Source of the DNA: Triatoma infestans
Lineage: Eukaryota > Arthropoda > Insecta > Hemiptera > Reduviidae
Assembly: GCA_011037195.1 (NCBI GenBank)
Contig: JAAEAF010005047.1
Coordinates: forward strand, 1 to 64,000
Length of the DNA: 64,000 nucleotides
Direction: 5' to 3'
This document shows positions 32,110 to 42,960 of this stretch, one piece after another. Under the pieces are notes generated by a model. It searched no databases. It saw only the letters and a list, made by a program, of their open reading frames with translations, and had not been told where the DNA came from. Numbering within the stretch: position 1 is the first letter of the stretch; each line of letters opens with the position of its first letter. The translations under genes were made by a program, and so were the position numbers.

Positions 32110-32687
32110 TGTATATAACGGGTATGAGAGACGGGTGTTGGTGTAGTGGTTATGAGCATGGACTTGTAAGTGGGAGGACCCCAGTTCGAGTCCAGCGTAT
32201 AACTGCTAAATTTTATATTTGTTTAAAAAAATGTTAATATTAAAGTAGGTGCTTTCGCCCCCGTCTACGACACCTAATTTGGTAGTTGGACGTCAAGCCC
32301 GCCTGAAAAAATAGGCATTACTTTACTTACTTTACTTAATGGGTATGAGAAGGAGAGTATTGGTTTGGAGTGATAAATAAACTGGAAATAAATGCTGAAC
32401 ACTGTATAATCAGAAAGTTAACACAAACTACTAGGACTTTACAAGAGTATAGAAAATGGTAGCGAGAGATTTAGAGTGAGTGAAGAGAAAGGAAGTAGTT
32501 GATTGCTGATGCGTTGTAACTGGTGTATAAACTGTTGAAAGACTGTCTACTGTAGGGCTTGCGCAGCTATAAATTAAACAGGCCTCTCACTCTAGTCTGG
32601 CCTAAGTAGCGAGTGAGAGTCTCGATTTTGTCTCTCTCTCTCTCTCTCTCTCTGCTTTGGATCCCTCTCATCGGATCCTATTACATA
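32110..32687 (-). mobile_element. Solo LTR, family C, split by a SINE
   Basis: On the minus strand it begins TGTAATAGGATCCGATGAGA and runs through (GA)n, CTCGCTACTTAGGCCAGACT, GTAAAGTCCTAGTAGTTTGT and TATACAGTGTTCAGC to CTTCTCATACCC near 32341. The missing outer end continues at 32110-32129 beyond the inserted SINE. It closely resembles the blocks at 55136 and 56964. No retroviral-type coding region adjoins it. Confidence 0.65.
32130..32340 (+). mobile_element. tRNA-derived SINE, family A, copy 3
   Basis: Flanked by the 10-bp duplication GGGTATGAGA (32120-32129 and 32341-32350), which places the insertion inside the family C LTR. Head: TTGGTGTAGTGGTTATGAGC (box A region), anticodon-like CTTGTAA, then CCAGTTCGAGTCCAG (box B). 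The 3' end is CCCGCCTGAAAAAATAGGCA followed by TTAC(TTTACTTAC) repeats. Best-preserved copy of the family. Confidence 0.88.
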
Positions 32688-33989
32688 TAGGAAATGTTGT
32701 TTGTAAGTTAGTCATCAATTTCGTTTCATGTTCTGGCTAAGTTCCACCCAGTTAGTGTGTGCAGTAATTTCGATTAGTTTTTAGTCTTTTTTGTTTCAAA
32801 TACTGGACAGCTACAGTCTGGTCAAAAGTTTTATGCAGTCTGTAAGTGAAAAGAATATTTATCATTGTCTTGTATGTTGAACTTATTTCTTATGTTCATC
32901 CGTCTTCATCAAGATTTGGGTTAGCTTGAGGTTAGCACCCAATCATATGGGTATGATTTTGACATGTTATAATATATTAGTTATGTATTGATATGGGGCT
33001 GTATTATTTGTTATACTTAAGCCTTTCTCTGTCCCATTATTCTATTGTTATTTGTCTATGCGATACATTTTTATCCCAAGATGGTTCTTTAAATTGATAT
33101 TATTCGCCCAGAACTTTTTTATTTAAGACATTTTCCGGAAAAAAGATTTTGGAGGGTTCTGGGAAATCTGTGACGTTCAATTTCAAATATTATATAGGTT
33201 TGTTCCATGTAATTGACGCTCTCTTCGGGGCTTGAGCATAATCACTTCAGCTATTATCTGCCTTGAGAGCTAAATGAAAACATAGAATATTATTTCAAAG
33301 AAAATTTGTCAGTTTGTTTGTTTCTCCTGCAATAGGAGAATGGCATGTGATTGTTTCTCAGCTAAATGTTTACAAAGACTTAATTTCAAAGTATTTTATA
33401 AGAGATAAATAAACAACTAAATAAGTTTGACCACTTTCTTTCAAAAAAAAAAAAAAGTTGCAAAATAATTTAGTGGATAACAGTTCATGGCCATCAGGTT
33501 CAAATACTTGCGCTCAATTTATTAGCCGTTAGAAATTGTATAATAAATATTCCAAAGACAAAGTAAATAAAAAAAAAATAGATTTTGTCTTATGTAATAG
33601 ATACGTATATATTTTTTTTTTAAATCAAGTTTTCATCGAAAAGTCGGTGGTATACATATGCCGTATCTTGGAGATGAAAATATATATTATTAGCGGATAG
33701 TCTGTGTGTTGGTGTTTCGTTTTTGTGATCGGTATAACTTGTAAAAACGAAAATAGGAGGAAATTTTCATTTTATTTAAATTATTTCAGACCAGAAATCT
33801 GACATGAAAAGAGTATAATACATGGAGTAGATATAGTGAGTACACCTTATAATTTTGAAAAGGTTGACTGCTGCAAATATCCACTGGGTGGGGGGCAGTC
33901 TTGACCGAGAAAAATGAGTGACACATTGGAATTGAAAGTAGAATAATGGCTGCAAATAGGTTTTTTTGGGGCCTGCAGAAGATATTAAG
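32688..33989. other. Non-coding DNA, no gene seen
   Basis: AT-rich with A/T runs; no recognisable element or frame. Confidence 0.5.
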
Positions 33990-34460
33990 ATTCTGGCGGC
34001 TCTCTAGAGAAGCTAAGCTAGCAAGACCATTAAGTCCTACCCCTTATTGAGCCAGCGAGACTTGGATGATGACGAAAGAAGATACTAAATGCTTGGGGAA
34101 AGGAAGATAGTGTCTTATAAAGGAGGAAGAAAGGTACAGAATAAACAAAATCTGGGAATTGATAGAAGTGTACCAGGATCAGAATCTAGTGAGGTGGATA
34201 AAAAGAGGAAGCATTAAGTTGCTGGTACATATGGAAAGAATGGAGAGTTCAAGGATCTTCAAGAAGTTGTGGACTGATCACTCTGGAGGGGCTAGAAGAA
34301 GACGAAGACCGAGACTTTGATGGCTGGATGTGGTGGAGTCCTAAGTATCGGAGTGAGAAGATGGAGGAGGAATGCGGAAGTGAGAGTGGAGTGGCGACAG
34401 CGAGTGATTGAGGAGGCCAAGGTCCTTTGTGGACCGTACAGCCAAGAAAGAAGAAGAACA
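33990..34460 (+). pseudogene. LINE ORF C-terminal tail
   Basis: The plus strand, across several frames, encodes the tail common to a group of non-LTR retrotransposons: SETWMMTKEDTK, then a basic block, WELIEVYQDQNLVRWIKRG, LLVHMERMESSRIFKKLWTD, GGARRRRRPRL, and an E-E-AKVLCGPYSQERRRT end near 34455. The H-VERM..R..KK and GRRRRGRPR..W patterns are characteristic. RT and endonuclease parts are absent, and frame changes occur near 34105 and 34325. The region is clearly GC-richer than its surroundings. Confidence 0.75.
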
Positions 34461-35639
34461 CAACTCAGCATTTAAAATATAATAATTGCAGTAAAGTATT
34501 TAGTTTCAAACAATAGCCATTAACAAAATTTTCAATCATTTTGAATCAATTTTGAAATTGATACGGTTTTCGTTTATAACCTAAATTTAAAGATTCTAGT
34601 TTATTATTTTTAATTGTTTTTTCCATTTCTAGTGAACATTTTCAAAATTAAATCTTTGATCTGTTATATAAAAACGGTATATAAGGGGGCGGTGGTGGTT
34701 TTTCCACTTTCACTCAGCTTTTGTAGTCATATTTGCACTACGAATTTTTACACGGGAATTAAGCATCAATTTGTCTTTGTTTGGAATAAAAATTAGAGCA
34801 TCATAAGGTATTTCAACCAAAATAGATAAATAAAAGGCTCTTTTATGTTTCCAAATTTTTTTAATCTTTCAATATTAGAAATATTTACATTAATGTGATC
34901 AATCTATGACATAGTCGTAGAAAACTAAATTTATTCGATTTTAAAACATTTCAGATTCAGTCATGGAATTTCTGTGTGCATTCATGCTTATCATACATTT
35001 CCTTTGGTCAATGTATAGCAAACAAATATGTTTCATCAGCGTTGAATAAATTTACATGTTTTAAAATCGTTATACAATATTTAGTGAATTATTAGCATTG
35101 CATCTGTAATTAAATTCATAATGATCTGTGAATTGTATTATGGATATAAACTGCTCTTGTAATCAAGTAACATGCAGATATAAAACTTTATGAATCATTA
35201 GCAGATTCAAGATTTGTCTAAGATATTAATAATCATCTTTTATAAATAAAGTAGTTATCTTATTGTTAATTGATTACAATGTTTCAATCATTTTCTTTCA
35301 GTTTAATTAATAAAATTATTTATTAATTTTTCGTACATTCTAATACAGTATTCTCTCACATACCACACCTACTTTTGCTTTCAGTCACCTTCAGGAACAT
35401 CTTTCCTTAACAGAAAAGAAAAAAATGAGAGTTAAAAGTGAATGAAAAGAAATGTCTCCACACGACGTTTACACTTCATCACACATGTCACGTCATCATC
35501 CTAGTGTTAAATTACATGATACTTTCTTACGTACTGCTGTGGAAATTAACAGACCATTTCATGTTCAAGAGTTTTAATAGACAAACGATCTAAACTTACT
35601 TTACAAAATAAGCCTTACATTATGCAAAACTTTACTGCG
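34461..35639. other. AT-rich DNA, no gene seen
   Basis: No recognisable frame, RNA or repeat. Confidence 0.55.
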
Positions 35640-36076
35640 ACCAATATGGACCTAAGGAATAAAGGTATAGGGTTCCACTAAGCATTCTAGCGTTTATCGT
35701 ATCCAATTCTTACAATACAATATCCTACAAAAAAAATTACCAATGCCCCTAATTATATCTCCAATAAAATATTATAATAATGGCCTATACATTCCAATTG
35801 TGTCCGGTCTAATAAAAGTTCGTTATCAAAGATTCCATAACTCTTTGACGCATCATCATAATCCTTTGGTTCAACCAACTAGTTGCAAATCAAACCTTAC
35901 CCGATATTCCATCCCGACGTTTGAAGCGTCAGTGGCCCCTTGACCTTTCCTTTACATTAACATCAACTCCATGAAGTAATACTACAGGGCATTTTACTTA
36001 TACCTTATTCATATTTATATAAACATTCATCACATTTGCTTAATCTATTTTTTTGTACAGTTGCAAATAAAATCTT
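35640..36076 (+). pseudogene. Jockey-like LINE, ORF2 C-terminus and 3' UTR
   Basis: Parallel to the fragment at 15950-16375. The plus strand shows a run like SGLIKVRYQRFHNSLTHHHN followed by PLVQPT, and in another frame RRLKRQWPLDLSF before a stop near 35990. The region before 35743 keeps scattered traces (GVPLSILAFI-type and SNSYNTIS-type runs) of the SNI..LQ..Q.KILR block. The 3' UTR ends in TTGCAAATAAAATCTTGAAA near 36076. Frameshifted and truncated. Confidence 0.7.
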
Positions 36077-36292
36077 GAAAGGGAGAGAGAGAAATATATT
36101 TATTAATATTACTTAGTTATCTGAGATTTTATCCAATACAGCATGATACTTTCTTTGATTCTGGCTGATGGCGGACTTTAATTCCAAAGGTCAGTTAGAT
36201 TCAACAAAGTTTTTTTTAAAATAGATGACTTCTAATTTTTAAACTGTCTGCCTCACACTACATATCAACGGATTTTTTTTAAATTATTTTAA
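36077..36292. other. Non-coding DNA, no gene seen
   Basis: AT-rich; nothing recognised. Confidence 0.5.
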
Positions 36293-36462
36293 AGGCGCGT
36301 CAACATCTGAGGTTATTGACGCCCGAAGCTTTCTCAGGACATTGCCGGCCTCCTGGCGATGATTTCCCTCATTACATGCAACACTGAGCATTTGGACTCT
36401 AAACCGGGATCTCAGTTTTCCAAGTCCAATGCGCTACTACAGAGCTAATCTCGCCCCTCATT
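36293..36462 (-). mobile_element. tRNA-derived SINE, family B, copy 3
   Basis: On the minus strand it has a degenerate head (AGCTCTGTAGTAGCGCATTG, then AACTGAGATCCCGG) and the family B body end (GCCAGGAGGCCGGCAATGTC, GGGCGTCAATAACC). The middle has been partly lost. Confidence 0.65.
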
Positions 36463-37454
36463 GTCAGTACATCAGGCAATCAGTATTAACCAGCATTGCC
36501 AGACCCTATTCAATGTTTAATTATTATTATTTGGAAATACATTAGAACTAAATTAATATGAAGATTTTATACCAGATTTTTCCTCCCCAGAAATCCAAAA
36601 TAAAGCATTCCTGCAAAAAAAATCTGCCCATTGAAACTTATAAAAGAAATACTAAACTATTCTGTATAATAATTAACTACAGAATACAGAATATCTCATT
36701 AGATTAAAATTTAAGATAAAAAGATAACGTGTTACAAAAAAAAAGGTAAAAAAAAAAAAAAAAAACTCTTATCAGATAATTAAAGGTAGCCTTCAAATTA
36801 TTTTGTCTGACTAATATTTATGAATGAAATTATATTTATCTAGGACGCAACGGTATCATAATTTAATCATAATAACTTTGAATATATTTCAGAATAATAT
36901 AATAAGGAATAAAATATACGTGGGCAATATAATTATATAGGGAAAGTGGTTCTATAGAAATTCGCTTTCTTCTATTGTGTTTGTAATTAACTTTTGTTTT
37001 TCATATGATTACCTCTAATATAAGGAGTATTTATATTATTATCGCATATATAGTTATTGATATATAATATTAAAAAAAAAATTATATATTTAGTTATCAA
37101 AACTTTTCCTATATCCAGCTGCTTTTCTCTTCACATACCGAGTTAATCGATCTATCTCTGCAGTATAGTATCCATATTTAAAATTGTAAACTTACGTAAT
37201 CGGATTGAGACCGCCCGCAGCAGAGGTTTGTTATAAACCGACATTTCATCCATTCTTCAAGGTTGCGTTGCCTCCTTAAGCTGCTATGTTTCATCAAGAG
37301 TTTTGTTTCAGCTTGAGTGACGATACCACCTGAAGAAGCCAATTGTAATTTGGGTGGAACGTCTGGCCTATAATAAATCTCACTTGCAATTTCTAAAGCA
37401 AACACTGAATAATTCTGTATAATAATATACTACAGAATACAAATATCCCATTAG
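36463..37454. other. AT-rich DNA with a hammerhead-like motif
   Basis: A less AT-rich patch at about 37180-37400 contains the motif at 37326-37367 and an open minus-strand frame that I do not recognise; it may be a Penelope-like element fragment. The rest is AT-rich. Confidence 0.4.
37326..37367 (+). ncRNA. Hammerhead-like motif, degenerate
   Basis: Core CUGAAGA at 37330-37336, stem II GCCAA..TTGGG-type hairpin, then GGAACGUC in place of GAAACGUC. It matches the CUGAAGA-hairpin-GAAACGUC layout of Penelope-like elements but has a damaged A14/A15 region and a weak stem I. Confidence 0.3.
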
Positions 37455-38170
37455 ATTAATTTATTTAAAAATTTGCAACTGCTGGTACACTTGGGTACCA
37501 CAGCATTTTACAAATATTTGTAAATGAATGAGATGACTCACAATGATGATAAAGGAGAAATCACTCAATGGTAACAACACTCTACACTATTTCGCTGCGT
37601 ACACTTATAAGAGATTAAGAGAGCGACACTGCCGCCCCGGAAATGTGATGAATTAATGGAATGTGATGATGGGCGAAACGAGTGTGAAATCTGCGATAAC
37701 GTATTTGGACTAAATCACTTATAAATGGAATCTGGAGATCGGAATGGATTGTCAGGTTAGAAACGTAAAACGGAGCATTGGCTATTCAACGGAGTTTTTT
37801 GGATTGTAGGGTTTAGAGGCGGTGAATTTTGGAACGTTTGGTTGAGCCCTATAACTCGAGTCCGTAAGTCCAAATTGGCTTAAATAGTAGATTGTAGATA
37901 AGTACTTTGTTATTTAAAGTTAGTTTTGAGCGTCTGTCTAGTAGTCGCTTGAGTAGGCTGTAACGTTTTTTTACTTTGTTTCGTTTTAGTCTTTATATAT
38001 GGGTTCCATGTCAGGCGTTTGTCTATATCAAGTCCTAGAAATTTAACTGTGTCAACACATGGTAATAAGATGTGGTTCATATGAACTGAGAGACAAATGG
38101 CACGTCTTAGAGTGAACGATGTTATATGTTTGCATTCTCCATTTGCAAAACCACTTCTCTCTGGATTGCA
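37455..38170 (-). pseudogene. Jockey-like LINE ORF2 pseudogene, sibling of 51283
   Basis: On the minus strand it encodes TVKFLGLDIDKRLTWNPYIK, then a K-rich run, LQPTQATTRQTLKTNFK-type shifted frames (RYSLLKRLLDRRSKLTLNNK in the right frame), VLIYNLLFKPIWTYGLEL and SNV..FTASKPYNP. These are the RT-thumb and GIQLWG blocks of a Jockey-type ORF2. The DNA aligns with 51283-51965 (for example the shared TCATATGAACCACATCTTAT), so both derive from one family. The 3' UTR continues to about 37455 with GTACCA..CAGCAGTTGCAAATTT-type sequence on the minus strand. Several stops and frameshifts are present. Confidence 0.8.
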
Positions 38171-40604
38171 AATGTATGTTAAAATTTAAGATAAAAAGAT
38201 AACTTGTTATAAGTCTCACTCCGAAGTGAGATCTAAGTGTTTTACATGACAATGGCCACCGGAAGCCCGAAAGATAATATTGAGATAATTGATTTTCATT
38301 TCCTATTATTATTAACTAACTATAGAAACAACGTTGGTCACAAGCCCTGAATGTCAAAGTGATTTTTGAAGTATCCACATGATTGAACGAAATATAATTA
38401 GGATTAAAGCCTGGTTATGTCTGCACTATTTTGTATGTTTATCATAAGTTGGTACCAGAAAACTTGCATTAATTCAAAAGTAAAGCATTTGCTCTTGAAA
38501 GTTTCAGTAATTGGGCTAAATATTTGATTTAGCAGAACTCATATTACCTAAAAATGTATTTTTTGTGGTAGTCAAAGCTATTTCTAAATAAGCTCAAACA
38601 TATATCTTGGTGTGTGACCTATTATTTTAAATAAATTAATAAATGTAATGACACATATCCTTTTTTAATAATATCAAATTTAAGCAGTTTAGCTTTTTCC
38701 ACTTTTATATTATATGGAAAGGCTTTTAAAAACGTTAAAAACCAATGAAAAAGGAAGAACCGGTTGACGAATTTACTTGTATAGAACCTATACTGTAGGC
38801 AAAGAATTTAGAACAATAAGTTTCTATTACGACATAAAAAAATGTAAAATAATAGATTAGAAAAATAAAAAGCATATTATAGTAATAGTTTATAATAATA
38901 ATTATTAATGTTAATAGAATTATAGAGGGTGAAATTGGTTGCACATAATTTCACAATATACTAATTTCTAAATGTTACTCAATCTATTTGAAAGGAAGAA
39001 ATACCACAAATTATTTTTGCGGGACTTCTTTTGTCGGACGAAATGATATTTTCTTCATTCTCGCCTAATTAGTAATAGTTGAAAAAAAAAAAGAAGGAAT
39101 AGTTCTTAGAACTAGAATGATTGCTAGAAAGTGAAATGAACTTTGAATTTTTTGAAGGATATTAGACCTTGATTAGGATTAGTTAAAGAAAGAAAAGAAT
39201 AAAGTCCAGCATTGTGTTAATGTAACTTACAGAATTATTTAATCATTAATTATCAAATTTGGAAATAAAATTTAGTTGGATAACATTAAGGCTCTTTATT
39301 AATGATACATTGAATTCTTCTCTAGATTTCGAGTGGCGAGATACTTACATTCAAGTATCAAGATTACCTAAATTAAATAGTTTCAATATTAATTAATAAT
39401 AAATATAAAAAAAAAAAACAAAAAAAAACGGCATAATTAGATAAATTAGATTATTCAGATTATTTCGACTTAGAATATTTTTCTAAAATCCATGTGAAGG
39501 ATCTCGAAGATCCATTTCACTCTAGCCCGTTACCCAATTCTTATTCATATCTTGATTAAGATTCGTTTAATGGCACAAAATTATCCTACTATTATAACGG
39601 TGGCTTAAATTTTTAACTATTATTTTATTTTTTTTATCCATCTATGATAGAGTGTGGCCTAGTTTCTTTAAATTGTGAATTGCTCAAATATAAACCTATC
39701 AATTTTTTGAAAAAATTGAATAAATCTGAAACGAATGCGTTTGTTTAATGTTATTGACGCTGTCTACAATTTAAACAAATTCCTATCTACCTTGGTTGCC
39801 AGGTTGGCATTTGTCCTCCCGCCACCTCTACATTTATACGTTGGAACAAATCAGCAAAATTTGGAATTTAAGGAAATATTGTCATTTTAAATATAATTGC
39901 ATTAAGTGGAATAAGAGAAATTCGTTTGTGTGTTCCACACCAGATTTTTTTGATTTTTTGTTAATACCTGGTTTGTTTTATAATTTCTAGGATTTATTAA
40001 CAAAACATTATGTCATAGGGAAGAGAACAAAAATAATCTTTTGATTACAAAAGTGTTTATTAATCATTTATAAAGTTTTACTCACTCTACTTTTTTTGTC
40101 CTCCAACTCGACGAAGTATATTCAAACTATTTTGCAACCTTCCCTCTTCAAACTTTCGTGTTTGAATTAGTATTTCAAGAAATTTTCAAAGTTTTTTTTT
40201 TTTTGTGAATCCAGATAACATTTGTTTGTTTTTTGATTGCACTTTTTAAACTTAACGATTGATTCAATAGTATAATATTATTTTTGTACGAACTTGTCCG
40301 TTTGCTGTGATAATTAATTTCTTGTTTTTTTTTTGTTTTTTTGTTAAAATGAGAGACCGACCGGTGAAAAAAATATTTAACTATTTAAAGTTTCCACTAA
40401 CTTCTTGGTCTTTATCACAGCTATATTTAAAAAAGTGAAAATACAATCTCTATAAAATATATGTGTCAAATGTAATATCTATAAAAATTTGAATTTACAT
40501 TATTCATTATTACGTTGAAATTATTATTTATTACGTCTCTGATATTGTTACCTTAATTAGTAAAACTAATATACAGTAAACTAATCTACAGAATTGTATG
40601 GATA
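38171..40604. other. AT-rich DNA, no gene seen
   Basis: Long unannotatable stretch with A/T runs (39406-39428, 40192-40204). No coding bias, RNA or repeat recognised. Confidence 0.5.
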
Positions 40605-41082
40605 TTTTCAAATTTTAATAGATAATGAAATGTTTTTGTTGTGGATGTGTTTGTGATTGATGTACGAGCGGTTTAGTAAGTATATATGTTCAAGAGAGAA
40701 GTATTAGTAATAATCAAGAGAGCACAACTGTTTTTAAAATAGATATATACTCTAAGAGAAATTAAGTTACTTTAAAATGTCACAATAATAAGCTTATAAA
40801 TATAATAACTGGAATAACTCGTATTTATAACTTAAAACTGGTACAGTTCTGATGTGTTCCCCATGGTGTCTACAACAAATCTGTCTTGAAAAGAATGTCT
40901 TCTCTTTGTTCGTTCAATTCCTTTCCTGTGAGGAGAAGGGGGTAGTATAATGCCATCAAGGTTGATAAACTGTCCCAGTAACTGTACTTTTCTATCTGGG
41001 TTACCCTTTTTGCGAACGAGCTTGTAATTTTCTCATAATTTTGATTATTTTCTTTAAATAAAATAGTTATACTTTCTTGCAT
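40605..41082 (-). repeat. LTR-like repeat family B, copy 3, with a coding-like tail
   Basis: Complementary to copies 1 and 2 (GCGGTTTAGTAAGTATATAT, TTCAAGAGAGAAGTATTAGT). The minus-strand frame 41082-40870 (70 codons) reads SYWDSLSTLMALYYPLLLTG and ends REDILFKTDLL then stop. Copy 2 holds a similar tail (R.YSFKHSLL stop). This may be the C-terminus of a retroelement polyprotein running into its LTR; I do not recognise the protein. Confidence 0.5.
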
Positions 41083-41164
41083 CCATCACAATAATAAACG
41101 GTTGTTTGAAAATATTTTAGTGAACCGTTACGGAAAAATTTTTCCTTTGTTGAGTCAGTGTTGC

Positions 41165-41890
41165 CACTTCTTTTTCTTTTTAACTTTCTCTTAAGTAAGG
41201 GAAAGATGAGAGAAAGTATTACGATCGTGTTAAAATTTCGAAAATTGATTATTCACCGGAAATGCATGTTTTGCGGTCTCCTGAATACGAAAAAAAGAGT
41301 TTTTAATGAAAGTCTGTATGTATGCGTATATGTGTATAAATGAGTGAACAAAATATCTCAAAAACGGAAATCACAAGAAGCTCAAACTTTTAATTCCATT
41401 CAGGTACTACAAAACCGAATCTGACACGAAGTTTTCGGCCAAAATCTATCAACCGGAAGTATGAATTTACTGAGTGAGTTTATTTTTTTTTTTCAGTTTT
41501 CCACAATTTTCTCGAAAATGACTCCAACGATTTTCTTTAAATTTTGTTACCTACACAAATGAATCCCTATCATTTTTATTTGATACATTGCAAACAAAAT
41601 TGATTTTGTTGGGGGATTCCCTAGGGGGAAGATTATGTTAAGCTCCCCTACCGCTATAGTATATTACTCTATCGCTTATATAATATAAATACACATTAGA
41701 AGTATTCCAAAATTTTTGATTTGAATAAAATCGGTATAGCGACTTTACTATAGAATAGGTTTTTTTTCAGATTTTTGGAATTTTCTTGAAAATGACTCCA
41801 ACAATTTCCTATAAACTTGGTATGCTAACTTCACAAATAGAAAATCATGAGATTAAAAAATCATACAGATATAACTTCACAGATACATCA
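41165..41890 (+). repeat. Family R, partial copy
   Basis: Starts with ACTTTCTCTTAAGTAAGGGAAAG (palindromic end), then ATTACGATCGTGTTAAAATT, TTCACCGGAAATGCATGTTT, CAACCGGAAGTATGAATTTA, TTTCTCGAAAATGACTCCAA twice, and TTGGGGGATTCCCTAGGGGG. Confidence 0.65.
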
Positions 41891-42005
41891 AATCAAAATC
41901 ATCTTAACGTTTTAAAGTAAGATTATTTACAATTCACATTTTTATCAAAATCTGCCATGTTTGCTGGTTGTTTATTATGATAGTTTTTTTTTGTACAAAT
42001 ATTAT

Positions 42006-42046
42006 TGACCTGATGAAACCCTGATCCAAGTGTTGAAAAGTTGGCA
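42006..42046 (+). ncRNA. Hammerhead-like motif, degenerate
   Basis: UGAC then intact core CUGAUGA (42010-42016), a decayed stem II (AACCC..GUGUU), GAAAAGUU in place of GAAACGUU, and GGCA pairing with UGAC at three of four positions. Probably a remnant of a Penelope-like element. Confidence 0.3.
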
Positions 42047-42049
42047 TAA

Positions 42050-42605
42050 AATAAGAATTTTCTCGAAACTTGGAATTTTAGCCTTCTATTTATTTCTAAT
42101 TACTTTTGTTTTGATGGTAGAATTGTGTAATCAACTATGGTAGCACTTTAGAGAAAAACATAACCCCCACCCCTAAAAGTGCCCTTAAATGAATTTTTCC
42201 CAGAAATGTTTGAAATAAAAGTTGTAGATCTTTGGATGTGTAGTTCATGTACCAAGTTTATCAAGAAAATCGTCGAAAACATTTTTGTGAAAATTGCAAG
42301 AAAGTAAAAAAAAAAAAAAACATTAAGTAAAGCACTACTTCCGGTTGAGGGATTTTTGACCGCTGACCTATTGTCGGATCCCAATCAAACGGATTATCAA
42401 GTTTGAACTTTCTACGATTTACCGTTTTTAAGCTATGCTGCTCACTTACCACACCCACACATATAAACACACACACACAGAGACCATTTGCTAAAAACAC
42501 TTTTTTATACTCAGGGGACCTCAAAACGGATATTTCCGGTGAAATTTCGATATCGAAAATTTGGCACGATAACAATACTTCCTCTTACTAGGAGTAAGAG
42601 AAAGT
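42050..42605 (-). repeat. Family R, partial copy
   Basis: Ordered R motifs: TCGAAACTTGGAATTTTAGCC, AGAAATGTTTGAAATAAAAG, TTCCGGTTGAGGGATTTTTG, a CA tract at 42463-42478, CCATTTGCTAAAAACAC, AAACGGATATTTCCGGTGAA and the palindromic end CTCTTACTAGGAGTAAGAG. Confidence 0.7.
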
Positions 42606-42795
42606 AGAAAGAAAAAAATGTAATCATCATTGTTTTGAATGAAAGCAAGAAGCGGAAGTAGAAGGCGATGCTATATCTGGGAAAGATTGTGCTATAAAAA
42701 ATAATGAAATGATGCTGTGATTGTCAAAAGAAATTTGTATGGAGAAAAATATATGACAGAAATGATTTAACTTCAATGGTTATACATATATTTTT

Positions 42796-42960
42796 GGATA
42801 GGTCCGCAATGCTGGACAATATTTGGGATTTTATACGCCATAGCACATATATTTATGTTGTTTCTGACCAGTTACGTATTCTTATCCATCATTAGAGTAA
42901 GGCAATCAAGTATGCGCAGTGAGTTGACTTCACGCACGTTTCTGTCACGTACTACACTTG
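42796..42960 (-). mobile_element. Second inverted-repeat family, partial copy 2
   Basis: On the minus strand it shows CUCUAAUGAUGGAUAAGAAUAC, AACTGGTCAGAAACAACATA and TATTGTCCAGCATTGCGGAC, matching the right arm of 24797-25228 (core now CUAAUGA). Only one arm is recognisable. Confidence 0.45.
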
